42,058 nt of DNA from an uncultured Methylococcales bacterium (GTDB lineage Bacteria > Pseudomonadota > Gammaproteobacteria > Methylococcales > Methylomonadaceae): positions 1-42,058 of the forward strand of contig CAIUVX010000158.1 in NCBI GenBank assembly GCA_903902705.1. The letters run 5' to 3'. The translations under genes were made by a program, and so were the position numbers. Within the stretch, counting starts at the first letter, position 1; each line of letters opens with the position of its first letter. Under the pieces are notes generated by a model. It had not been told where the DNA came from. It saw nothing but the letters and a program-made list of their open reading frames with translations, and did no database searches. Of the stretch, positions 7,955 to 16,074 are shown in pieces.

Positions 7955-8131
7955 GTAGATAAAGTTGACAATGACGTGATAGTGGATTGCGTGCGCTGTT
8001 GCCATAAATTCAAGATTTTTGTTGTGGGTTATAGACTGTGAATGGCTATGCAATTATTATCTTAACTGCTACTATATTGACTTGCTCCTATCAGCGATTG
8101 ATTGGCGCGTCCCTCACACTATCATCATGTT

Positions 8132-8161
8132 TATAATCCTCTGTCTCTTAGCAGAGAGACA
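8132..8161 (+). promoter_or_regulatory. possible ter operon promoter -10 and leader hairpin
   Basis: A perfect TATAAT lies at 8132-8137 without a convincing -35 at normal spacing. Right after it TGTCTCT (8142-8148) pairs with AGAGACA (8155-8161), and GGAG at 8170 precedes the first terD-like ATG. The rest of 7955-8180 shows nothing else that I recognise. An activator-dependent or alternative-sigma promoter would fit the missing -35; this is an inference. Confidence 0.4.
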
Positions 8162-8180
8162 AGCTAACGGAGATTGATTT

Positions 8181-8759
8181 ATGGGTATTTCATTAAACAA
8201 AGGCGGAAATATCAGTTTGTCTAAAACTGATCCCACGCTAAAAAATATCATTGTTGGGCTAGGTTGGGACGCGAGACCCACCGATGGCGCAGATTTTGAC
8301 CTCGATGCCAGTGCCTTTATGGTCAAAGCCGATGGTAAAGTCCGTTCTGACAGTGATTTTATCTTTTATAATCAAATGAAATCGATACCGTGTGGATCAG
8401 TTGAACACACGGGCGATAATCGAACAGGTGCAGGCGAAGGTGATGATGAAGCACTGATTGTCTTACTTGATAAAGTCCCCGCTGATATTGAACGCATTGT
8501 TTTCACTGTCACTATTCACGACGCAGAAAATCGCAAACAAAATTTTGGTCAAGTATCTAATGCGTTTATCCGCGTGGTTAATAAAGACAGTAACAATGAA
8601 GTAGCGCGTTTTGATTTAAGTGAAGATGCGTCCATAGAAACCGCGATGACCTTTGGTGAAATTTACAAACACGGCGGCGAATGGAAATTCAAAGCGGTAG
8701 GGCAAGGCTATTCAGGTGGCTTAGCCGCGTTAGCACGACAATATGGTATTAGTATCTAA
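8181..8759 (+). CDS. TerD-family protein 1
   Basis: This 192-aa single TerD domain protein has the family marks [21 protein letters not shown] near residues 26-46, SDFIFYNQ near 58, [15 protein letters not shown] near 78-92 and the closing [26 protein letters not shown]. TerD domains bind calcium through the conserved acidic loops and act in stress responses that include tellurite tolerance; the mechanism is not settled. It starts with ATG 8181 behind GGAG. It is the first gene of a run of four TerD-domain genes with gaps of 10-31 bases. It could be called terD or terE; the paralogues cannot be separated safely by eye. Confidence 0.92.
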   Translation: MGISLNKGGNISLSKTDPTLKNIIVGLGWDARPTDGADFDLDASAFMVKADGKVRSDSDFIFYNQMKSIPCGSVEHTGDNRTGAGEGDDEALIVLLDKVPADIERIVFTVTIHDAENRKQNFGQVSNAFIRVVNKDSNNEVARFDLSEDASIETAMTFGEIYKHGGEWKFKAVGQGYSGGLAALARQYGISI

Positions 8760-8790
8760 CTCAACATAATAACAACACTCGGAGATTACA

Positions 8791-9366
8791 ATGGCTATAT
8801 CACTCAGTAAAGGCGGCAACGTCAACTTAAGCAAAGAAGCACCAGGTCTTAATAAAATCATCGTGGGTTTAGGTTGGGATGCCAGAGCCACCGACGGCGC
8901 GGCATTTGACTTAGATGCCAGCGCGTTTTTAGTGAAACTCGATGGTAAAGTACGTTCAGATAGCGATTTTTGTTTTTATAACAATAAAGTAGCAGGCGAT
9001 GGCTCTGTTCAACATCAAGGCGACAATCTTACAGGTGCGGGCGAAGGTGATGATGAAGTCGTTAAAGTAGAATTATCCAAAATACCTAGCGATTTAGATA
9101 AAGTCGTATTCTCCGTGACTATTAATGATGCGGAAGCGCGTAGACAAAGTTTTGGTCAAGTCTCACACGCTTATATTCGCATTGTCAACGAAGAAGGCGG
9201 TGCTGAAATTGCTCGTTATGACTTAAGCGAAGATGCGTCAACCGAAACAGCGATGATTTTTGGTGAAATTTATCGTGTTGGTACCGATTGGAAATTCAAA
9301 GCAGTCGGCCAAGGTTTTGCGGGTGGCTTAGGGCCATTAGCAATATCATTTGGTGTGAATGTTTAA
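8791..9366 (+). CDS. TerD-family protein 2
   Basis: This 191-aa protein is closely related to the preceding gene along its whole length, evidently by tandem duplication: [73 protein letters not shown]. The acidic calcium-binding positions are kept. It starts at ATG 8791 behind GGAG. It is a cytoplasmic component of the Ter stress system and probably forms mixed assemblies with its paralogues; that last point is an inference. Confidence 0.92.
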   Translation: MAISLSKGGNVNLSKEAPGLNKIIVGLGWDARATDGAAFDLDASAFLVKLDGKVRSDSDFCFYNNKVAGDGSVQHQGDNLTGAGEGDDEVVKVELSKIPSDLDKVVFSVTINDAEARRQSFGQVSHAYIRIVNEEGGAEIARYDLSEDASTETAMIFGEIYRVGTDWKFKAVGQGFAGGLGPLAISFGVNV

Positions 9367-9378
9367 GCTCATTCAGTG

Positions 9379-10629
9379 ATGAACATTTTCAAAGGGCAGC
9401 GTATCGCGCTGGCTTCATTATTTGAAAATAACGCACAAGCCGACCGCTTTCAGGTCGGCTTGTCTATTTCTGGCAACAAAGAAGCGATTGATTTCGCCTG
9501 TTTCGGTTTAGACAGTCAACAAAAATTGTCTGACGATGCTTACATGACCTTTTTCAATCAGCCGAAAACGCCCTGCGGTGCAGTTGAATTATCAACGCCT
9601 GTGGGTGACACACTGGGTTTTTCTTGCCAGTTAGCCAAACTTCCTGCCAAGATAGATAAGTTGGTGTTTACTGCTGCGATTGATGGTTCAACATCAATGG
9701 GGCAAATAAAAGACGGTTATTTACGGTTTCTTATTGGCAATCAAGAAGTAGCGCGGTTCGCTTTTTCGGGTAAAGATTTTCAAGACGAAAAAGCGGTCAT
9801 GCTCGGTGAACTTTATCGAAAAGACGGTGCTTGGCGGTTTTCTGCGGTTTGCCAAGGTTTTAACGGAGGTATGGCGGCGTTAGTGAAGCATTTTGGCGGC
9901 GAAGTTGCCGAAGAAACACCGTCACCTGTCAGCACTAAATTGTCATTAGAAAAAAAACTCGCCTCTGCACCTAAGCTTATTAATTTAGCTAAAAAAGCCA
10001 CCGTCTCATTAGAAAAATATCAATTACAAGAGACTGTTGCTCGCATAAGTTTAGTTCTGGATGCGTCTGGCTCTATGATGACTCAATACAGAACAGGCAA
10101 AGTGCAAGAAGTGATTGAACGTTTATTACCGTTGGCAGTTCATTTTGATGATGACGGTGAATTAGACGTGTGGGCATTTTCCAGTAACGTATTAGCCCTA
10201 CCTGCGGCTACGCTCAATAATTATGCTGATTTTATCAATACTGCCGACGACGGTTGGCGTAATTGGGGCATGATGAGTATTAACAACGAACCTAAAGTCA
10301 TTAAACAAGTCATCGAGCTTTATCAAAAAACGCTGTTGCCTGTATTGGTGATTTTTATCAGTGATGGTGGCGTTAGTCGCAACAAAGAAATAAAAGACTT
10401 ATTAACAGGTGCTGCTTGTTTGCCGATTTTTTGGCAATTCATCGGTATTGGTGGTCGCAATTACGGCGTGTTAGAACAACTCGACACAATGGCAGGGCGC
10501 GTAGTTGATAACTGCGGTTTTTTCGCCTTGGATGATCTCAATAGCATTAGTGAACAAGAATTATATGACCGTTTGCTAAGCGAATTCCCACTTTGGCTTA
10601 AAGCTGCTAAAAACAAACACATTTTGTAG
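9379..10629 (+). CDS. TerD domain fused to a von Willebrand A domain (TerF-like)
   Basis: This 416-aa protein is read from ATG 9379, directly after an in-frame GTG at 9376; no good ribosome binding site is visible, and the gene starts 12 bases after the previous stop, so translation may be coupled. Residues 1-170 are a divergent TerD domain: the GDDE loop is degenerate (SCQLAKLPAKIDKL follows VGDTLGF), but GELYRKDGAWRFSAVCQGFNGG is kept. Residues 220-410 are a vWA domain with MIDAS DASGSM and IFISDGG. This resembles TerF of classical ter operons. It may be the metal-dependent hub that brings TerD proteins and partners together. Confidence 0.85.
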   Translation: MNIFKGQRIALASLFENNAQADRFQVGLSISGNKEAIDFACFGLDSQQKLSDDAYMTFFNQPKTPCGAVELSTPVGDTLGFSCQLAKLPAKIDKLVFTAAIDGSTSMGQIKDGYLRFLIGNQEVARFAFSGKDFQDEKAVMLGELYRKDGAWRFSAVCQGFNGGMAALVKHFGGEVAEETPSPVSTKLSLEKKLASAPKLINLAKKATVSLEKYQLQETVARISLVLDASGSMMTQYRTGKVQEVIERLLPLAVHFDDDGELDVWAFSSNVLALPAATLNNYADFINTADDGWRNWGMMSINNEPKVIKQVIELYQKTLLPVLVIFISDGGVSRNKEIKDLLTGAACLPIFWQFIGIGGRNYGVLEQLDTMAGRVVDNCGFFALDDLNSISEQELYDRLLSEFPLWLKAAKNKHIL

Positions 10630-10653
10630 TCACACACAAACGAGAATAATGTC

Positions 10654-11241
10654 ATGGCACTAAATTTAGAAAAAGGGCAAAAAATTTCCTTGTCCAAAGA
10701 AGCAGGCGGTAACTTAACCAAAGTCACAATGGGTTTAGGTTGGGATGCGGTTAAAAAAGGCGGACTGTTAGGCGGTTTGTTTGGTAGTAGCGGTGGCTCT
10801 GTTGATTTAGATGCCTCTTGCGTCATGTTTGATGAAAAAGATAAAATCATTGATACCATTTGGTTTAGACAACTGAAAAGTAAAGACGGTAGTATCGTTC
10901 ATACAGGCGACAACCTCACAGGCGAAGGTGAAGGCGATGATGAGCAAATCATCGTTAATTTAGATAAAGTACCTGAAACCGTAAAAGCCTTGGTTTTTAC
11001 CGTCAATTCGTTTACAGGGCAAACCTTCGACGCAATTGAAAGTGCCTATTGCCGCATGGTAGATAGCAGCAATAATAAAGAAATTGCCCGTTATACCCTG
11101 AGTGGCAAAGGCTCACACAGTGCGCAAATCATGGCAAAACTGTACCGTCATAACGGTGAATGGAAAATGCACGCCATTGGTGAAAATGGTTTTGGTCGCA
11201 CTATTGAATCCCTATTACCACAAATTATCACTCACTTATAA
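10654..11241 (+). CDS. TerD-family protein 3 (TerZ/TerX-like)
   Basis: This 195-aa TerD-domain protein starts at ATG 10654. It differs from the first two by an inserted glycine-rich loop, KKGGLLGGLFGSSGGS, between GLGWD and VDLDASC; this loop is typical of TerZ/TerX-type members. HTGDNLTGEGEGDDEQI is intact. It lies 24 bases after the TerF-like gene and 6 bases before the ATP-grasp gene, placing it at the junction of the TerD and the biosynthetic genes. Confidence 0.88.
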   Translation: MALNLEKGQKISLSKEAGGNLTKVTMGLGWDAVKKGGLLGGLFGSSGGSVDLDASCVMFDEKDKIIDTIWFRQLKSKDGSIVHTGDNLTGEGEGDDEQIIVNLDKVPETVKALVFTVNSFTGQTFDAIESAYCRMVDSSNNKEIARYTLSGKGSHSAQIMAKLYRHNGEWKMHAIGENGFGRTIESLLPQIITHL

Positions 11242-11247
11242 GCACTA

Positions 11248-12264
11248 ATGAGAATTTGGTTTAACAAAACATTTTCCACCATACAAGCGGTATTAAAAAA
11301 CCTTCGCCAGAGCGTTCCCGCTGGCGAAGTGACTTTAATTTGTACCCACACTCACAATAATGCCTCTGCTTTTTTAGCCGCCGATGAATACACTCTTGAA
11401 CCTGTCGATTTAACAGGCGAAGATTATATTCACTGGTGTGTAGATTTTTGCCGTGACCACAATATCGACATTTTTTGGGTCGGTAAAGAAGCCGCATTAG
11501 CCAGTCAACATCATCTGCTGTTTGAAGCCGTTGGCACAAAAGTATTATCAGTTGCCGACTATGACACGCTAATGTTACTGCATGACAAAGCGCGTTTTTA
11601 TACCGAACTACCCAGCGATGTGGCACAAGTCATGGATTTTGTTGCCGTTAATCATCGGGATGAATTTGATGGGGCGTTAGAAACCTTATCCGCTAAACAT
11701 GAAAAGCTGTGTGTTAAACCTGCGGTCTCCGTCTTCGGTTTAGGTTTTCGTATTTTAGACACCGAGCGCGACAGCATCACCCAACTATTGAAAGGTGTGG
11801 AATACCAAATACCGTTACAAGAATTACGCCAAGGTATGCTCAACACCCCGCAATTTGACACACTGATAGTCATGGAACATCTCAACGGGCATGAATGGAG
11901 CGTCGATTGTGCAGGGCGACACGGTGAATTACTGTGTGCCGTGCAGCGTAAAAAATCCCTGTTAGCAGGACACGGACAAATGATAGACAACCATCCCTAC
12001 ATTCAAGGCATGGTCGAACGCCTAACCGCGCATTACCGTTTAAATGGCATCTTTAATATTCAATTTAAAGAAGGCGTACATGGTGTGCGCTTACTAGAAA
12101 TTAATCCACGTCCCTCAGGTGGTTTCGGTATGGCGTGTTTAGCTGGCGCGAATTTAGCGGCTATGGCGTTGCAAGCGTTCAAAGGCGATACGGTTGAACC
12201 AGCTACGCTTCATTATCAGCGTAGAGTCACTGAGATTGCCACACCTGTTATTTTGCATGATTGA
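11248..12264 (+). CDS. Ter-associated ATP-grasp enzyme
   Basis: This 338-aa protein has an N-terminal Rossmann-like part (VTLICTHTHNN) and an ATP-grasp fold: LHDKARFY near 111-118, KLCVKPAVSVFGLGFRIL near 150, the acidic VMEHLNGHEWSVDC, and the metal-binding end LLEINPRPSGGFGMACLAGANL. ATP-grasp enzymes join carboxylates to amines or thiols through acyl phosphates. In published analyses of ter loci an ATP-grasp gene accompanies a PRTase-TRSP gene and a HAD phosphatase in a proposed pathway for a nucleoside-like metabolite. Here those two partners occur 2.6 kb downstream after an insertion. The gene starts 6 bases after the terD-like gene. Confidence 0.87.
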   Translation: MRIWFNKTFSTIQAVLKNLRQSVPAGEVTLICTHTHNNASAFLAADEYTLEPVDLTGEDYIHWCVDFCRDHNIDIFWVGKEAALASQHHLLFEAVGTKVLSVADYDTLMLLHDKARFYTELPSDVAQVMDFVAVNHRDEFDGALETLSAKHEKLCVKPAVSVFGLGFRILDTERDSITQLLKGVEYQIPLQELRQGMLNTPQFDTLIVMEHLNGHEWSVDCAGRHGELLCAVQRKKSLLAGHGQMIDNHPYIQGMVERLTAHYRLNGIFNIQFKEGVHGVRLLEINPRPSGGFGMACLAGANLAAMALQAFKGDTVEPATLHYQRRVTEIATPVILHD

Positions 12265-12293
12265 AGTTGCAGAGTGCGGGAACGACAAAATAG

Positions 12294-12355
12294 GATGGGC
12301 TGACGTAAGGAAGCCCATCTGTCGCGATTGATGGGCTTCCTTACGTTAGCCCATC
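12294..12355. repeat. 62-base palindromic element after the ATP-grasp gene
   Basis: Two 26-base arms (12294-12319 and 12330-12355) are inverted copies with one mismatch around a 10-base loop. Each arm begins GATGGGCT and ends AGCCCATC or similar, so each is itself partly palindromic. Partial inverted matches lie outside it: GCGGGAACGA near 12277 and TTGTTCCCACGCT near 12364, the latter continuing into a second palindrome to about 12391. The whole of 12271-12391 looks like nested intergenic repeats. It could act as a transcription barrier between the Ter genes and the accessory block. Confidence 0.8.
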
Positions 12356-12442
12356 TTATGCACTTGTTCCCACGCTCAGCCGTGTGGGACTCACCCTTTA
12401 TCTGGCTTTCTTGTCATTTTTTAAAACAGGTTAAATGATTTT

Positions 12443-13609
12443 ATGTGGGAAATTGAAGATTCTATTGCAGAGCAAGAAGAGTTAAAACGTAAACAAGCAG
12501 AATTTGATAGAGCCTGTAATGTTTTAGTTGTCACAGAATTGCAACTAATGGATGTAGAAGAGTTCGTGCGTAATTTTGAAATGAAATATTACTCTCATGT
12601 AGGGAAATATTGTATTGAACTGCATGAGTTAAAAACTAAATTAGCAAGGTGGCGTTATCAACTTAATCCCCTCGACAAAAATTTACAAGAGTTAGTCGAT
12701 AATTCCTCTATTGAATTAGAAACTGTACATGAAAAATTTGAATTATCTAAAACCCATTCTGAAAAAACTATTATTGAAGATAGAAATCTCATTAGTGCCT
12801 ACACCAATGCCTTAAATAACATACATCCTGCCAGAGCTTACAACCTATCCAATAGAGCTAAAAGAGAATTATGGTGTAAACGTTTAAGAGAAGCTTTTGA
12901 ACAACAAAACCTTAACGAAATTTTACATATTGATAAAACATTTAGGATAAGTATTGATGCGGTTGAAGATGGTGATGTTGCAAGCTTACTTATTAGTGTG
13001 ATACGCAAAATTTATAGAGCAGCCATAGAAACTGCACAGAGAGGAAATCGTGCTGCACTTTTGAGAAAAAGTGAATATTTTCAACTAGCTGATAAATTAC
13101 GCAAAGAGGATGAACAAACTTTTTTTCAGCCTATTATTGATGAATTAGTTATTCATATTAATCAGATTAAAAAAGAATTGAATGAAATTGAAACTAATCA
13201 AACATTAGCCATAGAATTTAAACCCAGTATTTATCCAGAAGGCTTGAAACATCTCACTGAAAATGGTGAAAAAGTTCGCAGTAAGTCAGAAGTAATCATA
13301 ATCAATATGATGTATCGATTAGGTATAAAGTATTTTTATGAAAAATCTTTAACAGGCACGGTAATCAATGGTGAAAAATATCCAGATTTCACTATTTATA
13401 ATAGTAACCAGCAACCTATTTTATGGGAGCATTTAGGAATGTTGCAAAATGATTATTATAAATATAAATGGCGTGACAAATTAGCATGGTATGAAGCGAA
13501 CGGTTTTACTTTAGGATTTAATTTATTTGTAAGCAGAGATGAGATAGATGGTAGCATTGATTCGCGCAAAATCGGTAATATTGCAAAATTCATCAAAACA
13601 TTGATTTAA
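12443..13609 (+). CDS. coiled-coil protein with C-terminal PD-(D/E)XK-like nuclease domain
   Basis: This 388-aa protein has an N-terminal half (about 1-120) rich in charged heptads, predicted coiled coil, of the type seen ahead of DnaJ-like domains in some bacterial proteins. From about residue 275 there is KVRSKSEVIIINMMYRLGI with Glu283, then EKYPDFTIYN with Asp315, then ILWEHLGM with Glu329-His330, then YKYKWRDKLAWYEANGF. This order (SxSE, PDF, EHxG, a later Lys) matches PD-(D/E)XK-type nuclease domains found with helicases and defence genes; the lysine does not follow the E-x-K spacing strictly. Base composition is more AT-rich than the Ter genes around it. A role in defence or DNA processing is inferred. 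Confidence 0.6.
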   Translation: MWEIEDSIAEQEELKRKQAEFDRACNVLVVTELQLMDVEEFVRNFEMKYYSHVGKYCIELHELKTKLARWRYQLNPLDKNLQELVDNSSIELETVHEKFELSKTHSEKTIIEDRNLISAYTNALNNIHPARAYNLSNRAKRELWCKRLREAFEQQNLNEILHIDKTFRISIDAVEDGDVASLLISVIRKIYRAAIETAQRGNRAALLRKSEYFQLADKLRKEDEQTFFQPIIDELVIHINQIKKELNEIETNQTLAIEFKPSIYPEGLKHLTENGEKVRSKSEVIIINMMYRLGIKYFYEKSLTGTVINGEKYPDFTIYNSNQQPILWEHLGMLQNDYYKYKWRDKLAWYEANGFTLGFNLFVSRDEIDGSIDSRKIGNIAKFIKTLI

Positions 13610-13663
13610 ATACTTGTCCTTTACCCAGAAATCCCCAATTTTATTATAAATTAATAATGCTTA

Positions 13664-13785
13664 GCTGCGTAGGTTGGGTTGCGGCTTTTTGCAACCCAAA
13701 AAATACGATGAACAAATAACATTTGTAATCATAATTGTGCGTGGTTGTGTTGGGTTGCCAAAAAGACGGCAAACCAACCTACAGC
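13664..13785. repeat. palindromic GTAGGTTGGGTTG element
   Basis: The ends are inverted copies: GCTGCGTAGGTTGGGTTG from 13664 and the reverse complement of CAAACCAACCTACAGC ending at 13785. Inside, GGGTTGC at 13677-13683 faces GCAACCC at 13691-13697, and another GGGTTGCC/GGCAAAC pair lies near 13752-13772. At 122 bases it has the size and shape of a MITE- or REP-like intergenic element. Related motifs occur at 18809-18837 and 23386-23420. Confidence 0.7.
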
Positions 13786-13811
13786 ACTGCTCGTGTTATT
13801 AAATAAAGCAA

Positions 13812-13842
13812 GTAGCCCGTATGGAGCGCAACGAAATACGAG
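13812..13842. repeat. GTAGCCCGTATGGAGCG-type intergenic repeat
   Basis: GTAGCCCGTATGGAGCGCAA followed by CGAAATACGAG forms an imperfect palindrome (CCGTAT with ATACGA) and matches the widely seen gammaproteobacterial intergenic motif GTAGCCCGgATGgAGCG...aATcCGGG. It lies about 50 bases upstream of the first antitoxin gene. Confidence 0.6.
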
Positions 13843-13889
13843 TATAGTTCCATTAGCAATAAATATATCCCCCAACATTGGAGATTGTA

Positions 13890-14090
13890 ATGAAAACAAT
13901 CACGATAGAAATTTCAGATAACGACTGCCCTGAATTATTAAAACTACTTAAAAAATTCTCTGCTCGTGTTATTAAAGAAAGTGAATTAGAAGACATAGCA
14001 TTAGTTAATGCTATTCAGGAAGGTGAAAACTCCAAAACCATTTCACGCGCTGATGTATTCAAATTATTTGAAGAACCATCATGCAGGTAG
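13890..14090 (+). CDS. antitoxin of a type II toxin-antitoxin pair
   Basis: This 66-aa protein is read from ATG 13890 behind TTGGAG at 13878-13883; an upstream in-frame TTG lies within the ribosome binding site and is rejected. The N-terminus MKTITIEISDNDCPELLKLLKKF and the charged C-terminus SRADVFKLFEEPS fit small antitoxins of RelE/ParE pairs, in which the C-terminal segment wraps the toxin. It overlaps the toxin gene by 10 bases, giving coupled translation. Such antitoxins usually autorepress their operon; no operator was identified. Confidence 0.75.
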   Translation: MKTITIEISDNDCPELLKLLKKFSARVIKESELEDIALVNAIQEGENSKTISRADVFKLFEEPSCR

Positions 14091-14347
14091 AATTTAAAGA
14101 GAGTTTCGCTAAATATTTAATTAAAATAAATTCGGTTACACTTAATAAGATTAAATATGTTATCGAACAAATTGAATTAGCGGATTCTTTAAATTCTATT
14201 GCTCATGTTAAAAAACTTAAAAGCTCTGCACAAAACTATTACCGAATCAGAGTCGGTGATTATCGAATTGGCTTAAAACTTGAAAATGATAAAGTTATAA
14301 TTATTCGATTCTTGCACAGAAAAGAAATGTATCGTTATTTTCCTTAG
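14081..14347 (+). CDS. RelE/ParE-family toxin 1
   Basis: This 88-aa protein matches the RelE/ParE fold: FKESFAKYLIKI at the N-terminus, HVKKLKSSAQNYYRIRVGDYRIGLKLE in the middle and VIIIRFLHRKEMYRYFP at the end. The basic and aromatic residues RIRVGDYRIG and HRKEMYRYF are the segments that in RelE-type enzymes contact and cut ribosome-bound mRNA. It overlaps the antitoxin by 10 bases. It could act as an mRNA interferase or, if ParE-like, as a gyrase inhibitor. Confidence 0.85.
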   Translation: MQVEFKESFAKYLIKINSVTLNKIKYVIEQIELADSLNSIAHVKKLKSSAQNYYRIRVGDYRIGLKLENDKVIIIRFLHRKEMYRYFP

Positions 14348-14388
14348 CCACCCTATTATAAATTTGAAAGGTATTAAGTAGGTTAATT

Positions 14389-14604
14389 ATGATTTCCGTC
14401 ACTATTTCCGATCCATTGGCTGAAGCTGCAAATGTACAAGCTAAAATTTGCCATCGTGGTTTAGATGAACAAATAAACTACTGGGCAAGAATCGGTAAGA
14501 TTGCCGAAGAAAATCCTGAGTTAAGTTTTGAATTTATTAAAACTATTCTCGCCGCTAGAGAAGAAGTTTTAGCAGGTCAAGTTGAGCCTTATCAATTTGA
14601 CTAA
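14389..14604 (+). CDS. ParD-like antitoxin of the second toxin-antitoxin pair
   Basis: This 71-aa protein with MISVTISDPLAEAANVQAKICHRGLDEQINYWARIGKIAEENPELSF resembles ParD-like ribbon-helix-helix antitoxins: a short beta strand (ISVTIS) followed by two helices that would form the DNA-binding dimer. The C-terminus (VLAGQVEPYQFD) would contact the toxin. It starts at ATG 14389, 41 bases after the first toxin, and ends one base before the second toxin start. Confidence 0.78.
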   Translation: MISVTISDPLAEAANVQAKICHRGLDEQINYWARIGKIAEENPELSFEFIKTILAAREEVLAGQVEPYQFD

Positions 14605-14605
14605 T

Positions 14606-14884
14606 ATGCAAATAATACAAACAAGGCAGTTTAAACAAAGCGTCAAAAAACTCACTTCTCAACAAAAGAAAGAGCTTGACCAGATAATCAAAACCATCAT
14701 GGATAATCCTTTTATTGGTCAACAAAAAAAGGGCGATTTGGATTTTTTGTGGGTTTATAAGTTTCGCATGAATAATCAATTGACCTTGTTAGCTTATAGC
14801 TATGAAGAACAAATTATCACCCTGACATTACTCGCATTAGGAAGTCACGAAAACTTCTATCGCGATATTAAAAATTCTTTGTAA
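14606..14884 (+). CDS. RelE/ParE-family toxin 2
   Basis: This 92-aa toxin starts at ATG 14606, one base after the antitoxin stop; the open frame extends upstream to 14582, but that part overlaps the antitoxin and is unlikely to be used. RQFKQSVKKLTSQQKKELDQIIKTIMDNPFIGQQKKGDL and LDFLWVYKFRMNNQLTLLAYSYEEQIITLTLLALGSHENFYRDI are typical of the RelE/ParE subgroup in which a G-DL..lrV.kf core is followed by LLA...E and a G.HENFY end. It is a probable translation-blocking toxin. It is followed 8 bases later by the PRTase gene of the Ter locus. Confidence 0.85.
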   Translation: MQIIQTRQFKQSVKKLTSQQKKELDQIIKTIMDNPFIGQQKKGDLDFLWVYKFRMNNQLTLLAYSYEEQIITLTLLALGSHENFYRDIKNSL

Positions 14885-14892
14885 AAATAAAT

Positions 14893-16074
14893 ATGAAAAA
14901 ATTAGTCACTATTCAATTAGAGACAGGCACATTACAACTTGAACTTGAAGCAGGGCGTGTGCCGCTGAATCGTTTGTTAGGTTTTGCGGCGCGTGTCAGT
15001 AGCAAACGTAAGTTTTTATTAGTCAGCAAAGTGTTGGCTAAACACTACCCTGTCACACCCAAAATGATGAGCTGGTCTTATCGAGCCTTAGCGCGGTTGG
15101 TGTTAAACAGCGGTGCGGGCGACAGTTCGTTATGGATAGGCATGGCAGAAACCGCGACGGGTTTGGGCTATGGCGTATTTGAAGCCGCTCATCATGAAGG
15201 ACTTGCTAGTGCGTTATTCATGCAAACCACTCGTTATCATTTAGCCGATGTTGAACGCTTGGAATTTGAAGAAGCCCACAGTCATGCGACTGACTTTTTC
15301 TTGTACTATCCAACGGATGCCACGCATAAACAGCGATTTTTAACCGCAGACACGCTGGTATTAATCGACGATGAAATCAGCACAGGCAGAACGTTTTTAC
15401 GGCTGATTCAAGCCTATCAAAAGGTGAATCCTAAGTTGCGTAAAGTGTTTATTGTCAGTCTGGTTAATTTTGCTCACCCCGATGACCGCGCTTATTTAGA
15501 AACTGAATCAGGCGTTGCAGTTGAGTGGATTTGCTTTCGCCAAGGGTTGTTAAGTTTTACTGACAGTTATAACGCGGCGATTGATAATATCAGTGTCAAT
15601 GCGTCCAGCAATAATGCCTGTAAAAAACATTTGTTAGCATGGCATGGGCGGTTAGGAATGACTGAACCTGTCGATTTACAAGCTGACCCAAAACCGCACT
15701 TTAAAACGACTGAGCAAGACAACCGCCCTATTTTAGTATTAGGGACAGGCGAATGTAGCAGCCCTGCTTATTTGCTAGGACGCGAACTCGCCGCGCAAGG
15801 TTTGAATGTCAAAGTGCAAAGCACCACGCGCTCACCGATACATCTGGGTAATGAAATTGGTTTGATTTGTCAGTTTGAAGACAACTACGAAGATGGTATT
15901 GCCAATTTTATTTACAATATGAACCCCAGCGATTACCGCGAAATTATTCTGTGTCACGAAACCCCCTTAAACGCGCCGTTGCTTCAGTTACTCCACGACT
16001 GGAACGCAATCAGCGCACGCTTTGAACTCACCTCCGATACCGCTTATGCAACGCTACATTTTTTTAGACCTTGA
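14893..16074 (+). CDS. phosphoribosyltransferase with TRSP domain (Ter biosynthetic module)
   Basis: This 393-aa protein has the PRPP-binding motif TLVLIDDEISTGRTF at about residues 155-169 and an upstream IGMAETATGLGYGVFE loop that marks an orotate-PRTase-like fold. The C-terminal domain begins near RPILVLGTGECSSPAYLLG and contains the name-giving TTRSP at about 311-315. In ter loci PRTase-TRSP proteins are proposed to make a ribosylated metabolite together with ATP-grasp and HAD enzymes. The start ATG 14893 has no clear ribosome binding site and follows the second toxin stop by 8 bases, so expression may depend on transcription from the toxin-antitoxin genes or from the Ter promoter. Its 3' end overlaps the HAD gene by 29 bases. 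Confidence 0.87.
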   Translation: MKKLVTIQLETGTLQLELEAGRVPLNRLLGFAARVSSKRKFLLVSKVLAKHYPVTPKMMSWSYRALARLVLNSGAGDSSLWIGMAETATGLGYGVFEAAHHEGLASALFMQTTRYHLADVERLEFEEAHSHATDFFLYYPTDATHKQRFLTADTLVLIDDEISTGRTFLRLIQAYQKVNPKLRKVFIVSLVNFAHPDDRAYLETESGVAVEWICFRQGLLSFTDSYNAAIDNISVNASSNNACKKHLLAWHGRLGMTEPVDLQADPKPHFKTTEQDNRPILVLGTGECSSPAYLLGRELAAQGLNVKVQSTTRSPIHLGNEIGLICQFEDNYEDGIANFIYNMNPSDYREIILCHETPLNAPLLQLLHDWNAISARFELTSDTAYATLHFFRP

